DNA of 64,000 nt, from NCBI RefSeq assembly GCF_030818905.1, contig NZ_JAUTAZ010000001.1, forward strand, positions 1,736,001-1,800,000. Direction: 5' to 3'. The translations under genes and the position numbers were made by a program. Positions within the stretch are counted from its first letter, which is position 1; each line of letters opens with the position of its first letter. This DNA is from Microbacterium sp. SORGH_AS_0888. GTDB lineage: Bacteria > Actinomycetota > Actinomycetes > Actinomycetales > Microbacteriaceae. The notes beneath the pieces were generated by a model. It was not told the origin of the DNA, did no database searches, and was given only the letters and a program-made list of their open reading frames with translations. Of the stretch, positions 16,427-26,053 are shown one piece after another.

Positions 16427-17238
16427 GGCTGGAACTCGTCGGCGGCGTGCGGCAGGGCGAAGTGCGAGACGGCGTCGATGAGCGCATCGACCGTCTGCCG
16501 GTCGGCGACGACGTCGACGTCGAGGCCCGCCTCGCGCGCATCCTTGGCCGTGCGCGGCCCGATCGCGGCGATCACGGTGCCCTCGGGGATGTTCGGGAAC
16601 TGCAGCGACACCTGCTCGGCGACCGAACCGCTCGTCACGAGGATCGCGTTGATGCGGCCGGACTCGACATCGTGTGCGATGCGCTCGGTGACGGGCACGC
16701 CCACGGTGCGATAGGCGACGACGCTGCGCACCCGGTGCCCGGCCTCGATGAGGCGCTTGGTGAGCACGGGCTTGGCGATCTCGCTGCGCAGGGTCAGGAT
16801 GTCGCGCGGCTCCGGCTCGAGCCCGATCATCTGGTCCGCCATGCCGGCCGCGGAGTTGTCGCGGTCGGGCACGAGGTCGACCCGGTATCCCGCGGCCTGC
16901 AGCGCAGCGGCCGTCGTCTCTCCGACGGCCGCGACGCGGGTGCTCGCCGGGATCTTGGCGCGATACGCGAACAGGACGTCGACCGTCGTCGCACTCGTCA
17001 CGGTCAGCCAGTCGAAGGCGCCGGCGGCGAGGTCGGCGAGCGCCTTCTCGAGCGTCTGGATGTCGTTGGTCGGGGCGAAGTTGATGAGCGGCGCCACGAC
17101 GGGCACCGCTCCCTGGCTGCGCAGCGATGCCGCCACGCCGTCGCCCCAGGGGCCGCCGCGCGGCACGAGGACGCGCCAGCCGGTGAGCGGCTTGGCGTCG
17201 TGCCGGTGTGGTTCTGCGTGCATCAAGTCGGCTTTCAT
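16423..17238 (-). CDS. hemD: Uroporphyrinogen-III synthase
   Basis: A 271-aa protein that cyclises hydroxymethylbilane to uroporphyrinogen III with inversion of ring D. The family is weakly conserved, but [10 protein letters not shown] at the start, [36 protein letters not shown] and [13 protein letters not shown] are recognisable, in the two-domain order. It lies between hemC and hemB with overlaps at both ends, which fixes the assignment. Confidence 0.92.
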   Translation of the reverse strand: MKADLMHAEPHRHDAKPLTGWRVLVPRGGPWGDGVAASLRSQGAVPVVAPLINFAPTNDIQTLEKALADLAAGAFDWLTVTSATTVDVLFAYRAKIPASTRVAAVGETTAAALQAAGYRVDLVPDRDNSAAGMADQMIGLEPEPRDILTLRSEIAKPVLTKRLIEAGHRVRSVVAYRTVGVPVTERIAHDVESGRINAILVTSGSVAEQVSLQFPNIPEGTVIAAIGPRTAKDAREAGLDVDVVADRQTVDALIDAVSHFALPHAADEFQP

Positions 17239-18209
17239 CAGGAAACGTCTGCTGCTCCGCGGTCGAGCAACTCGCGAGCGACGTCATCACCGGTGCGCCT
17301 CGCGCGCGTTACCGGGTCCGCGCCGCCGACAGCCTTCGCACCATTGCCGCTGCCTGAAGCCCTAGCATACCCGTCTAAGAGAGAGACCGTCCGATCCGTG
17401 CCCACGCGGGCGGACCCGTCGAGCGCGTAGACGACCGCACGCACGCGCAGCAGGTCCCCCTCGAGCTCGGCGTGGACGCCGACCGGGGCGTGGCAGCCGG
17501 CTTCGAGCGTCTCCAGCACGGCGCGCTCCGCGGCGACGGCGACACGGGAGGGCGCGTCGTCGAGCGCGGCGATCGCGTCCGCGAGCGCCTGCGGCGCATC
17601 GTCGCGCGTCTCGACCGCGAGCGCACCCTGCCCGGCCGCGCTCGGCCATTCCGCGAGCCCGAGGGGTTCGAGCGCGAGACCCGCGGGGATCGCACCGAGC
17701 CGGGCGAGCCCCGCGGCGGCGAGCACGACCGCATCCAGCTCTGCGTCCTTCACCCGCGCCAGGCGCGAGTCGATGTTGCCACGGATGTCGCGTGCCTCGA
17801 CGCGGTGATTGCGGATGCGGAGCTGCGCGATGCGGCGTGGCGAGCCCGTCCCCACGACCGATCCGGCGGGCAGCTCGTGCAGCGGCGTGCCGTCGCGGGT
17901 GACGACGACGTCGCGCGCGTCCTCCCGAGCCGGGATCGCGGCGATCACGAGGCCGGGCGCGGGAGCCGTCGGGAGGTCTTTGAGCGAGTGGACCAGCAGG
18001 TCGCACTCGCCCGCCAGCAGGGCTTCGCGCAGACGCGTCGCGAACACGCCCGTGCCGCCGAGCTGCGAGAGCGAGGCACGGGACACATCCCCCTCCGACA
18101 CGACGGGCACCAGCTCGACCGGCTCCCCCGCGACGGCCGAGAGCGCGTCGGCGACGCGCTGTGACTGGGCGAGGGCCAGCGCGGAGCGGCGGGTCCCGAG
18201 CCGGATCAC
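17238..18209 (-). CDS. hemC: Hydroxymethylbilane synthase (porphobilinogen deaminase)
   Basis: A 323-aa enzyme polymerising four porphobilinogens. It starts [15 protein letters not shown], contains [18 protein letters not shown] and IRGNIDSRL, and carries the dipyrromethane-cofactor cysteine in [10 protein letters not shown]. It starts at GTG 18209 overlapping the hemQ stop. The C-terminal tail (after [10 protein letters not shown]) is longer than usual and low in conservation. Confidence 0.96.
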   Translation of the reverse strand: MIRLGTRRSALALAQSQRVADALSAVAGEPVELVPVVSEGDVSRASLSQLGGTGVFATRLREALLAGECDLLVHSLKDLPTAPAPGLVIAAIPAREDARDVVVTRDGTPLHELPAGSVVGTGSPRRIAQLRIRNHRVEARDIRGNIDSRLARVKDAELDAVVLAAAGLARLGAIPAGLALEPLGLAEWPSAAGQGALAVETRDDAPQALADAIAALDDAPSRVAVAAERAVLETLEAGCHAPVGVHAELEGDLLRVRAVVYALDGSARVGTDRTVSLLDGYARASGSGNGAKAVGGADPVTRARRTGDDVARELLDRGAADVS

Positions 18210-18889
18210 GACAGCACCTCGGCGATCGCCGAGGTGGGGATGCGACGACCGGTGTAGAAGGGCACCTCCTCGCGCACGTGCCGGCGGGCCTCGGTGTAAC
18301 GGAGGTCGCGCATCATGTCGACGAGGTCGGTGAGCTCGTCGGACTCCATGGGCAGCAGCCACTCGTAGTCGCCGAGCGCGAAGCTGGCGACCGTGTTCGC
18401 GGTGACGCCCGTGAACGCTGCGCCCTTGCGACCGTGGTCGGCCAGCATCGCACGGCGCTCCTCCTCCGGCAGCAGATACCACTCGTAGCTGCGCACGAAG
18501 GGATAGATCACGAGCCAGTCCTTCGCCGGGACGCCGCGGAGGAAGCCGGGGACGTGGGAGCGGTTGAACTCGGCGTCGCGGTGCACGCCCATGGCGTGCC
18601 ATGTCGGCAACAGGTTCTTCAGCAGCTCGGTGCGACGCAGCCGACGCAGGTCGCGCTGGAGCGCCTCGGCCTCGGGGCCGTGGAGCCAGATCATGAGGTC
18701 GGCGTCCGCGCGCAGACCGCTGACGTCGTAGAACCCGCGGACGGTGACGCCGCCCTGCTCGATCAGCGCGACGAGGTCCGACAGCTCGGCGTCATCGGTC
18801 TCGGTGACGGGATGCTGCGGATCGCGCCGGAAGACCGCCCAGAGCGTGAACTGCGAACGGGACTCGACGGCATCGTGGTTCTCGGGCAT
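18206..18889 (-). CDS. hemQ: Coproheme decarboxylase (HemQ/ChdC)
   Basis: A 227-aa chlorite-dismutase-fold enzyme that decarboxylates coproheme to heme b, the last step of the coproporphyrin-dependent pathway used by actinobacteria. Diagnostic actinobacterial blocks are RSQFTLWAVF, FYDVSGLRADADLMIW, YPFVRSYEWYLLP, NTVASFALGDYEWLL and ARRHVREEVPFYTGRR. The start is the ATG at 18889; longer frames upstream lack family similarity. It begins the hemQ-C-D-B-L run. The ferrochelatase gene is not in the window. Confidence 0.95.
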   Translation of the reverse strand: MPENHDAVESRSQFTLWAVFRRDPQHPVTETDDAELSDLVALIEQGGVTVRGFYDVSGLRADADLMIWLHGPEAEALQRDLRRLRRTELLKNLLPTWHAMGVHRDAEFNRSHVPGFLRGVPAKDWLVIYPFVRSYEWYLLPEEERRAMLADHGRKGAAFTGVTANTVASFALGDYEWLLPMESDELTDLVDMMRDLRYTEARRHVREEVPFYTGRRIPTSAIAEVLS

Positions 18890-19037
18890 GAGGCAAGTCT
18901 CCTCCCCGGTGCGTGCTCGCGGCAAACGCACGCGGGGCACGCCGCCCGAATCCACCCTCCCCCGCCCAGCCCGCACTCGATCAGCGCACATGGATGTGGA
19001 CTCGCGGCGCGGGGCGGGCGGCGAGGAGCCGTGGGGG

Positions 19038-19310
19038 TCAGCGCGTGTAGAGACGCACGGCGCCCCACACGGCCACGCCGACACCGAGGGCGATGCCCGC
19101 GACCGCGAGGGCTGCGGCCGCGGGGTTGCGGTGCGCGAAGTGGCGCGCCTCGGCGACGCGCTGCTCGATCGCGCGTCCGGCGCGGCGCGGAACGTTCGCC
19201 TTCTCCTCGATCGCGGCGAGCGCTGCCTTCAGCTCGGCGCGCGCCTTCTCGACCGGATCGGTGATCCCGACCGGGACGGCGGTGCGCGGAACGGGAACGA
19301 TGTCACTCAC
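19038..19310 (-). CDS. Small membrane-anchored protein (DUF3618-like)
   Basis: A 90-aa protein: an Arg/Ala-rich helical stretch (DPVEKARAELKAALAAIEEK) and one C-terminal membrane segment (AAALAVAGIALGVGVAVWGAV). The pattern resembles DUF3618 proteins found beside actinobacterial holin-X genes. It starts at GTG 19310 overlapping the upstream stop (GTGA) and is third in a three-gene operon with a holin-like protein and a YtxH-like protein. Confidence 0.7.
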   Translation of the reverse strand: MSDIVPVPRTAVPVGITDPVEKARAELKAALAAIEEKANVPRRAGRAIEQRVAEARHFAHRNPAAAALAVAGIALGVGVAVWGAVRLYTR

Positions 19311-19708
19311 TCGATCGCCTCCTTGACGGCGCGCACGTCCTCCGAGACGGAGGCGACGGGATTGTTCTTGCCGATGCGCTTGAAACGCCGATAGCCCATG
19401 AACGCCAGGAAGAGCGCCACGACGATCAGCACGCCGAAGACGATGAGCGCGGACGCCCACACCTCCAGCCACAGCGACAGCACCGCGATCACGACCGTGC
19501 CCAGCACCGGGATCGACCAGAAGAGGACGAAGAGCGCGGCCACGACCCACACCGCGCCGAAGCCGGCGTTCTTCGACGTGTCGGCGATCCACTTCTTCAC
19601 CGAGTTGAACTCGGCGATCACGAGGTTGCGGACGAGCTCGGGAATCTCGCCGACGAGCGTCAGCAGACTCTCGTCGGACTTGTCGCGAAAGCCGCGGGGC
19701 GTCGTCAT
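19307..19708 (-). CDS. Holin-X/phage-holin-III-like membrane protein
   Basis: A 133-aa protein with a charged N-terminal half (SLLTLVGEIPELVRNLVIAE) and two strong membrane segments at about residues 48-72 and 80-108, followed by a basic tail. This is the architecture of the putative actinobacterial holin-X family (PF07332-like), which is chromosomal and usually not phage-associated. No phage genes are nearby, so lysis is unlikely; an envelope role is inferred. It is separated from the upstream stop by one base. Confidence 0.75.
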   Translation of the reverse strand: MTTPRGFRDKSDESLLTLVGEIPELVRNLVIAEFNSVKKWIADTSKNAGFGAVWVVAALFVLFWSIPVLGTVVIAVLSLWLEVWASALIVFGVLIVVALFLAFMGYRRFKRIGKNNPVASVSEDVRAVKEAIE

Positions 19709-19709
19709 C

Positions 19710-20105
19710 TCACTCCCCGGTGGTCTTGCGCGTCGTCGAACGCGCCCGCGTCGTCGTCTTCTTCACGGCTTTCTCCGCCGCCTCGGCAGAGGTCTCGGCG
19801 GCGTCGGCGACGTCGTCCGCCGCCTCGTCCGCGGCATCCAGGGCGGCGTCGAGCCGCTGGCCCGGCGTGCCCTTCGTGGTCGCCGCCTTGCCGACGGCGA
19901 CGGCGCCCTTCCACAGCGCCGACGGCAGCGCCATGAGCGCCGACTTGCCGAAGTCCTCGACCTTGGCGACCTGCTTCTGCACAGGATCGAGGTTCCAGAC
20001 CTTCAGAGCCTGCGCCTTGATCTGCTCATAGCGCTCGCGGCCGGCGCGCGTACCGAGGACGTAACCTGCGGCCAGTCCGATGACGAGTCCTACCCTGCCC
20101 CTCAT
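19710..20105 (-). CDS. YtxH-like envelope-associated protein
   Basis: A 131-aa protein beginning MRGRVGLVIGLAAGYVLGTRAGRE, a short glycine-rich membrane segment typical of YtxH-like proteins. It continues with a soluble helix and ends in an Ala/Lys/Thr-rich tail (KKTTTRARSTTRKTTGE). First gene of the three-gene operon; its upstream region also borders the 3' end of hemG. Function unknown; the pattern suggests a membrane-tethered stress or envelope protein. Confidence 0.7.
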   Translation of the reverse strand: MRGRVGLVIGLAAGYVLGTRAGRERYEQIKAQALKVWNLDPVQKQVAKVEDFGKSALMALPSALWKGAVAVGKAATTKGTPGQRLDAALDAADEAADDVADAAETSAEAAEKAVKKTTTRARSTTRKTTGE

Positions 20106-20213
20106 GGGGTCTCCTCACGCTCGATGGAGCTGAAATCGTCGTCCCAGGGTATCCCCATATGCCGTTACCGGCATCCGCTTGACAAGGGCTGTGGAATCCG
20201 GTGGCGCGTGCGC

Positions 20214-21711
20214 TCAGCGGTCGCGCCAGAGAGCCCCATGACGCAGCCGGTCGGCCTCCGCGATCGCATCCGGGACGACCTGCGCCAGCCCGGTGCCGCT
20301 GAGCCACGCCCCGACCGCGCCGAGGCCGGCCAGGCCGCGGATCGCGGTGCGCGCGCCCGCGACGAGCTCCGCCCTGCCGATCACGGACGCCGGCTGGGAC
20401 TGCTCGTACCGCTCGCGGTGCGCGCCGCGCAGCCGATCGGGGGCCAGCGCGACACCGAGCATCTCGGATGCCTGGGCCAGCGCGAGCGCGGCGGCGTCGT
20501 CGTCGTCGAGCGCCGCCGTCGCCGGTTCCTCGTCCTGCGCACCGAAAGAGACCCGCACGACGTGCACGCCGGCACCGGAACGCTCCCCGATCCACGCCCA
20601 CTTCGCGGTCGCATGCGTGAGGGCCTTCGCCTCGAAGGCGTGCGGAACGGTGAGGACGCCGGTTCCGCGGGGCGGCGCGTCCAGTTCCGGGGCATCGACG
20701 ACGAGGGTGACGATCTCGACGACCGGAGCGGCCGCGGGCGCGTCGCCGAGGGCGGGCAGGAGCGGCCGCAGCAGCCGGCGGGCCTCCGCCTCGGGGGTCG
20801 CGACGACCACGATGTCGGCGTGCACGACCTCATCGCCGTCTGCGGGGCCGTCGGGCGCGCTGTCCGGCGTGTCCTCGCGCTCGTCCGCCGTGGCGAGGGC
20901 CACCTCCCAGACACCGTCCACGCGGCGGATCCGCTCGACGGCCGTGCCCGTGCGCACCTCGACACCGAGCTCACCCAGCCGCACGGCGAGCGCGTCGACG
21001 AGCCGCGTCATCCCGCCTTCGAGTCCGGCGACGGCGCTGCCCGGCGTGGCCGGCACCCCGGCCCGGAGCTCGGCGACCGCGCCCGAGAGCGAGCCGGTGC
21101 GGGTCAGCGCGGCGTTCAGGCCCGGAGCGGCGGCGTCGACGTCGATGTCGTCGGGCCTCGCCGAGTAGACGCCGCTCGTGACCGGCGCGACGAGCCGGTC
21201 GAGGACCTTCGCCCCCATGCGCGAGCGGACGAGGTGGCCGAGGCTGCGGTCGTGCCCGATCGTCAGCGGCGGGCGGAGCCGGTCGAGGTAGGCACGCCAG
21301 GCCCCGCCCCAGCCGATGACCCGGCGAACGGCCGGGTCCCACACGTTCTCCGGGATGCCGAGCACTCCGCCGCGCGGAAGCGGCGCCGCCCCGACCCCCG
21401 GGATCCCGGCGACCCACGCGCCGCCCGCGGCGGGCGTCACGACCGCGTCGGAGAGGTCGAGCTCGTCGATGAGGGCGCGGACGTGACCGCCGCGGGTGGC
21501 GTAGCTCTCGGCGGCCGACGTCGAGCCGGATGCCGGCGACCTCGGCCGCGCGCAGCACGCCGCCGAGGCGTTCGCTCGCCTCCAGCACGGTCACGCGCAT
21601 GCCGAGCTTGGCGAACTCGATCGCCGTCACGAGTCCCGAGACGCCGCCGCCGGCGATCACCACACGGGTCGCGTGTGCGCGGGCGGCGAGGTCGCCGAGC
21701 GCCTCCGTCAT
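20214..21711 (-). pseudogene. hemY: Coproporphyrinogen/protoporphyrinogen oxidase, with +1 frameshift
   Basis: FAD-dependent oxidase that in actinobacteria makes coproporphyrin III. The N-terminal frame (start 21711) has VVIAGGGVSGLVTAIEFAK and VLEASERLGGVLRA, up to IRLDVG. The remaining 400 codons are in the next frame: AESYATRGGHVRALIDELDL, then VAPVTSGVYSARPDDIDV and AVGAWLSGTGLAQVVPDA. The join falls at 21510-21522, where ggcggcc in place of ggcgcc would explain the shift: one extra base. Everything on both sides is well conserved and the gene is needed for heme, so a sequencing insertion is more likely than true loss. Overlaps hemE (ATGA). Confidence 0.85.
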
Positions 21712-22776
21712 GCGGGGTCCCCCGCTGCCGGCGCGGCGGCGCCGCCCTCACCGCCGCGGACGAGCTCGACGATGCGCGTGAGCACCTCGGGATCGGTGTC
21801 GGGCGGCACCCCATGACCCAGGTTCAGCACGTGGGCGCGGGCCGCGCGGCCGCGGCGGACGACATCCATCACGTGGTCCGCGAGCACGGGCCACGGTGCC
21901 TGCAGGAGAGCGGGGTCGATGTTGCCCTGCAGCGTGACGTCGGCCCCGAGGACCGACGCGGCCTCGTCGAGCGGGGTGCGCCAGTCGACGCCGACCGCGT
22001 CGACCGTTCGCCCGCCGCCGGCGGGGTCGAGGCGCATGTCGCGCAGCAGGTGCCCGGTCCCGACGCCGAAGTGGATGCGGGGAACCGACACCGCGGACAG
22101 CGCACGGGCGGAGTGCGGGGCGACGAAGGCGCGGTAGTCGGCGACCGAGAGCGAGCCGGCCCAGGAGTCGAAAAGCTGCACGGCGGCGGCGCCGGCATCC
22201 GTCTGCGCGCGCAGGAACGCGGCCGAGAGCTCGGCCAGCCAGCCTGCGAGCGCATGCCACGATGCGGGGTCCGCGTGCATCATGGCGCGGGCGCGCAGGT
22301 GCTCCTTCGAGGGCCCGCCCTCGACGAGGTAGGCGGCCAGGGTGAAGGGGGCTCCGGCGAAGCCGATGAGCGGCGTCGCGCCGAGCTCTGCGACGACGAG
22401 CCGCACGGCCTCGCGGATCTCGGGGCTCGCGGCGACGATCTCCGGATCGATCGCCGTGAGACGGGCCACGTCGGATGCGGTGCGCACCGGCTGGGCGAAG
22501 ACCGGCCCGCGCCACGGGCTCGATCTCGACCTCGACGCCGGCGATCTTCAGGGGAACGACGATGTCGCTGAAGAAGATGCCCGCGTCGACGCCGTGACGG
22601 CGGACGGGCTGGAGGGTGATCTCGGCCGCGACATCCGGCGTGAGGCAGGCATCCAGCATCCGGGTGCCCACCCGCAGCGCACGGTACTCCGGCAGGGATC
22701 GGCCCGCCTGCCGCATGAACCACACCGGCGGACGCGCGGACTTGTGACCCGTCAGGGCCTCGACGAGGAGCGACAC
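21708..22776 (-). pseudogene. hemE: Uroporphyrinogen decarboxylase, with +1 frameshift
   Basis: Decarboxylates the four acetates of uroporphyrinogen III to give coproporphyrinogen III. The N-terminal frame holds PPVWFMRQAGRSLPEYRALR and [16 protein letters not shown]. The rest ([70 protein letters not shown]) is in the next frame. The shift is at about 22508-22520, just after VEIEP, and again equals one extra base. Start at GTG 22776 is favoured by ggagg spacing; ATG 22785 is directly adjacent to that site and less likely. Divergent from hemA. Confidence 0.88.
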
Positions 22777-22826
22777 GCACTCCATCCTCCCACCCCGGCC
22801 CGCCCCGCTCCCCCACCCCACTCATT

Positions 22827-22899
22827 CCGCGAGACCAGTCCCCGCCGCCGAGACCGGTGGGTTTCCCGCCGGTCTCGGCGCGCCGGACTGGTCTCGCGG
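22827..22899. repeat. Large intergenic hairpin between hemE and hemA
   Basis: Two 31-nt arms (22827-22857, 22869-22899) pair as 15 bp (CCGCGAGACCAGTCC) plus 12 bp, interrupted by a 4-nt internal mismatch, around an 11-nt loop. It lies between divergent genes, just upstream of the hemA promoter. It could be a dispersed palindromic repeat, a regulatory site or an RNA structure. Its sequence is unrelated to the GTCCCACTTT element. Confidence 0.75.
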
Positions 22900-22938
22900 T
22901 CAGGGGGAGGGGGCGGGGAGGGCGGGGCGGGGGGCGGG

Positions 22939-22944
22939 TACGAT
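22939..22944 (+). promoter_or_regulatory. Putative -10 box (TACGAT) for hemA
   Basis: TACGAT lies 8 nt before GTG 22953 with no ribosome binding site, so hemA is probably leaderless. Confidence 0.45.
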
Positions 22945-22952
22945 AGGGGACC

Positions 22953-24263
22953 GTGCTGCTGTGTGTGAGCGCGAGTCACCAGACCGCGTCCTTCGACCTC
23001 CTCGAGAGGCTCAGCGCACCCACGGACCCCATCGGTCCCGTCATCGCCGCCCACGACGACTGCGTCCAGGGCGCCGTCGTCGTCTCGACCTGCAACCGCT
23101 TCGAGGCCTACGTCGACATGGACGAGCCGGTCACCGCGGCCAGCGCGGTCGGCGTCGAGGCCGCCCTCATGGCGATCGAGGCGGCGACCGGGGTCGACGC
23201 CTCGCAGCTCGACGGCTCCTACCGCGTGATCGCGGGACCGGCCGTCGCCGAGCACCTGTTCGCCGTCGCCTCGGGCCTCGAGTCGGTCGTCGTGGGCGAG
23301 GGGGAGATCGCCGGCCAGGTCCGCCGCGCGCTCGCGGAGGCCCGGGAGCAGGGCACGACCTCCCCGGAGCTCGAGCGACTCTTCCAGCGCGCCTCCGAAG
23401 CACAGCGCGACGTGAAGAACTCGACGGCCCTCGGCCGAGCCGGCCGCTCGCTCGTCCGCCTCGCCCTCGATCTCGCCGACAGCCGCATCGCCGACTGGGG
23501 CATGCTGAAGGTGCTCCTGGTCGGCACGGGCGCCTACGCCGCGGCGACCCTCGCGGCCCTCCGCGACCGCGGTGCCGCCGACATCACCGTGCACTCTCCC
23601 TCGGGGCGCGGGGAGCGCTTCGCCCGCAAGCACGGGATCGACTGGGTCGAGTCCGCCGGCTACCCCGCCGCCGCCCGCCGCGCCGACCTCGTCATCACCT
23701 GCACGACCGCCGAAGGACACGTGCTGTCAGCGGCCACCTTCGGCGGCTCCGCCGGCCCGGATGTCGCGGCATCCTGCCCCGCACACGCAGCGCCGCGACG
23801 GCTCGTGATCGATCTCGGGCTGCCGCGCAACGTCGACCCGGATGTGGCGACCGCCGTGGGAACGGACCTGCTCGACCTCGAGACGATCCGGCTCCACGCC
23901 CCGCTCGAGGAGCTCCAGGCCACGGATGCCGCGCGAGCCCTCGTGCTCGACGCGGCCCGCAGATTCACGGTCGTGGGCGAACGCCGTGCGGTGGCACCGG
24001 CGGTCACGGCACTGCGCGAGCACGCCTTCGGCATCCTCGAGGAGGAGATCGCGCGGGCGCGCGCGAAGGGCGACGACGGACGCACGGAGCAGGCCCTGCG
24101 GCACCTGGTCGGGCGGCTCCTGCACGTCCCGACCGCGCGTGCGCACGAGCTGGCCGAGTCCGGCCGGGCGACCGACTACGTCGATGCCCTCGAGGCGCTC
24201 TTCGGCCTGCGCCCCGAGCACGCCGAGCCCGACGCGCCGGTCGCGCAGGATCTCGCCGGCTGA
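22953..24263 (+). CDS. hemA: Glutamyl-tRNA reductase
   Basis: A 436-aa NADPH-dependent enzyme reducing glutamyl-tRNA to glutamate-1-semialdehyde, the first committed step of the C5 pathway. The catalytic Cys47 lies in VVVSTCNRFEAY. GLESVVVGEGEIAGQVRRA, RASEAQRDVKNST, LLVGTGAYAAATL (NADPH fold) and VIDLGLPRNVDPDV are all present. The C-terminal dimerisation helix ends near FGLRPEH. It is divergent from hemE; together with hemL it completes tetrapyrrole entry. The family usually has a His in the active-site ASHQTA segment, present here. Confidence 0.96.
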   Translation: MLLCVSASHQTASFDLLERLSAPTDPIGPVIAAHDDCVQGAVVVSTCNRFEAYVDMDEPVTAASAVGVEAALMAIEAATGVDASQLDGSYRVIAGPAVAEHLFAVASGLESVVVGEGEIAGQVRRALAEAREQGTTSPELERLFQRASEAQRDVKNSTALGRAGRSLVRLALDLADSRIADWGMLKVLLVGTGAYAAATLAALRDRGAADITVHSPSGRGERFARKHGIDWVESAGYPAAARRADLVITCTTAEGHVLSAATFGGSAGPDVAASCPAHAAPRRLVIDLGLPRNVDPDVATAVGTDLLDLETIRLHAPLEELQATDAARALVLDAARRFTVVGERRAVAPAVTALREHAFGILEEEIARARAKGDDGRTEQALRHLVGRLLHVPTARAHELAESGRATDYVDALEALFGLRPEHAEPDAPVAQDLAG

Positions 24264-24289
24264 CGTACGCGGCCTCGGCGAGACCCGCG

Positions 24290-24766
24290 TCAGCGGCGGC
24301 GGAGGAACGGCACGGCGATGGGGCACCGGAACACCCGAGAGCCCGAGACGACCGTCCCGACGATCGTGACGACGGCGTGCGTGAGCGCGAGCAGGAAGTA
24401 CACGATGACCGCGGCGCCGATGGGGAAGAAGCCGTGCGTCGCGCCCGCCAGCGCCCATACGAGGACCCAGAGGCCGCAGAGCACAAAGACGCCGAGCAGC
24501 GTGAGCGCCCAGTTGGCCGCGTTCCGCGCGTTCTCGGCGGCGAGCGGTCCGCGCCGCTGCTGCGAGCGGTACGCCAGGAGCATCGCGAACGCTGCGATCA
24601 CCACGCCCACGGCCGGCACCGGGATGTAGGCGAGGAACCCGAGCGCCCACGCGACCCTGCCCGTGGGCACGGCCGGCGGATAGCCGGGAGCACCGGCGAC
24701 GGGCGGGCCGGGCAATGGGGCACCGCCGCCAACCGGCGTCGTCCACGGGGCGTCGGGCTGAGTCAT
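24290..24766 (-). CDS. DUF4870-type membrane protein
   Basis: A 158-aa protein with a Pro/Gly-rich N-terminal tail (GGGAPLPGPPVAGAPGYPP) and three membrane segments. Conserved DUF4870 features are visible: WALGFLAYIPVPAVGVV, then ENARNAANWALTLL between helices one and two. The function of this family is not known. It is convergent with hemA and divergent from menC. Confidence 0.8.
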   Translation of the reverse strand: MTQPDAPWTTPVGGGAPLPGPPVAGAPGYPPAVPTGRVAWALGFLAYIPVPAVGVVIAAFAMLLAYRSQQRRGPLAAENARNAANWALTLLGVFVLCGLWVLVWALAGATHGFFPIGAAVIVYFLLALTHAVVTIVGTVVSGSRVFRCPIAVPFLRRR

Positions 24767-24904
24767 CGGAGTCCTTCCACTGCAGGCGGGTCCTCCAGTG
24801 TGTCGCATCGGTCTCGCGGCCGTCAGGGGGCTGTGGACAACGCGCGCGGACGACGCCGAGGGGTCGGCAGAGCCGGCACACAGCGATCGCAAAGCAGCGC
24901 GCCC

Positions 24905-24910
24905 GATACT
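24905..24910 (+). promoter_or_regulatory. Putative -10 box (GATACT) for menC
   Basis: GATACT lies 9 nt before ATG 24920; the intervening ctggagacc leaves no room for a long leader. Confidence 0.4.
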
Positions 24911-24919
24911 CTGGAGACC

Positions 24920-26053
24920 ATGCCGATACCGCGGGATGCCGCTTCCGTCGTGCTCGAGGGGTTCGAGCTGCGGGTGCTCCACATCCCGCTCGTGAGTCCC
25001 TTCACGACCTCGTTCGGCACCGAGAGGGTACGCGAGGTGATCATCGTGCGGGCGCTGACCGCGGACGGCGACGGCTGGGGCGAGATCGTCACCCAGGAGG
25101 CACCGCTCTACTCCAGCGAGTACACGCACGGCGCCTGGGACGTCGCGCTCCGGTGGCTGTGCCCCGCCCTCCTCGAGCTCGATGCGCTGGCCCCCGCCCA
25201 GGTCGCTGAGACGCTGCGCCCCTTCGTCGGTCATCGCATGGCCAAGGCCGGCCTCGAGCTCGCGGTGCTGGATGCCGCCCTGCGCGCGGAGGACCGCCCG
25301 CTCTCCGCCCACCTCGGTGCCGTCGTCGATCGCGTTCCGAGCGGCGTGAGCGTCGGCATCCAGGAGTCCGCCGAGTCTCTCGTGGATGCCGTCGGCTCCT
25401 ACCTCGAGGACGGCTACGAGCGGATCAAGATCAAGATCAAACCGGGCCGCGACATCGCCGACACCGCGGCCGTGCGCGACGCGTTCGGCACGATCCCGCT
25501 GCAGGTCGACGCGAACTCCGCGTACACGCTCGCCGACGCCGACACCCTCGCCGAGCTGGACCGTTTCGACCTGCTCCTCATCGAGCAGCCGCTGCAGGAG
25601 GACGACCTCGTCGACCACGCGGTCCTCGCCGAGCGGCTGTCGACGCCGATCTGCCTCGACGAGTCGATCACCTCGGCGAAGGCGGCCGCCGACGCGCTCG
25701 CGCTCGGCGCGACCTCCGTCATCAACGTCAAAGCCGGGCGGGTGGGCGGCTACCTCGAGGCCGTGCGCATCCACGACCTCTGCCGAGCGGCGGGGGTGCC
25801 GGTCTGGTGCGGCGGCATGCTGGAGACCGGCATCGGGCGGGCGGCGAACGCAGCGCTCGCGGCGCTTCCGGGTTTCACACTGCCGGGCGACATCTCGGCA
25901 TCCGGCCGCTTCTACGCGCGCGACATCGTCACCGAGCCGGCCGTGCTCGAGGACGGTCACGTGCGCGTGCCGACGGGCCCGGGACTCGGCGTCGAGATCG
26001 ATCCGGTCGCGCTGGAGGAGTTCACTGTCGCACGGGAGCTGCTGCACCGATGA
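24920..26053 (+). CDS. menC: o-Succinylbenzoate synthase
   Basis: A 377-aa enolase-superfamily enzyme dehydrating SHCHC to o-succinylbenzoate in menaquinone synthesis. The length and the motifs fit the MenC/N-acylamino-acid racemase branch: SPFTTSFGTERVREVIIV at the start, the KxK acid/base pair in YERIKIKIKPG, metal ligands in VDANSAY, IEQPL and CLDESI, and the second lysine in VINVKAGRVGG, followed by WCGGMLETGIGR. An additional racemase activity cannot be excluded. Other men genes are not in the window. Confidence 0.9.
   Translation: MPIPRDAASVVLEGFELRVLHIPLVSPFTTSFGTERVREVIIVRALTADGDGWGEIVTQEAPLYSSEYTHGAWDVALRWLCPALLELDALAPAQVAETLRPFVGHRMAKAGLELAVLDAALRAEDRPLSAHLGAVVDRVPSGVSVGIQESAESLVDAVGSYLEDGYERIKIKIKPGRDIADTAAVRDAFGTIPLQVDANSAYTLADADTLAELDRFDLLLIEQPLQEDDLVDHAVLAERLSTPICLDESITSAKAAADALALGATSVINVKAGRVGGYLEAVRIHDLCRAAGVPVWCGGMLETGIGRAANAALAALPGFTLPGDISASGRFYARDIVTEPAVLEDGHVRVPTGPGLGVEIDPVALEEFTVARELLHR

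Noticed and set aside
19307..19708. Prophage, suggested by the holin-like gene
   Set aside because: The holin-X family is common on actinobacterial chromosomes. No lysin, structural, integrase or attachment sequences are nearby.
19398..22571. A 1057-codon open frame on the plus strand
   Set aside because: Low-complexity, Arg/Gly-rich and antisense to the holin-like operon, hemY and hemE. Long antisense frames are expected at this GC content.
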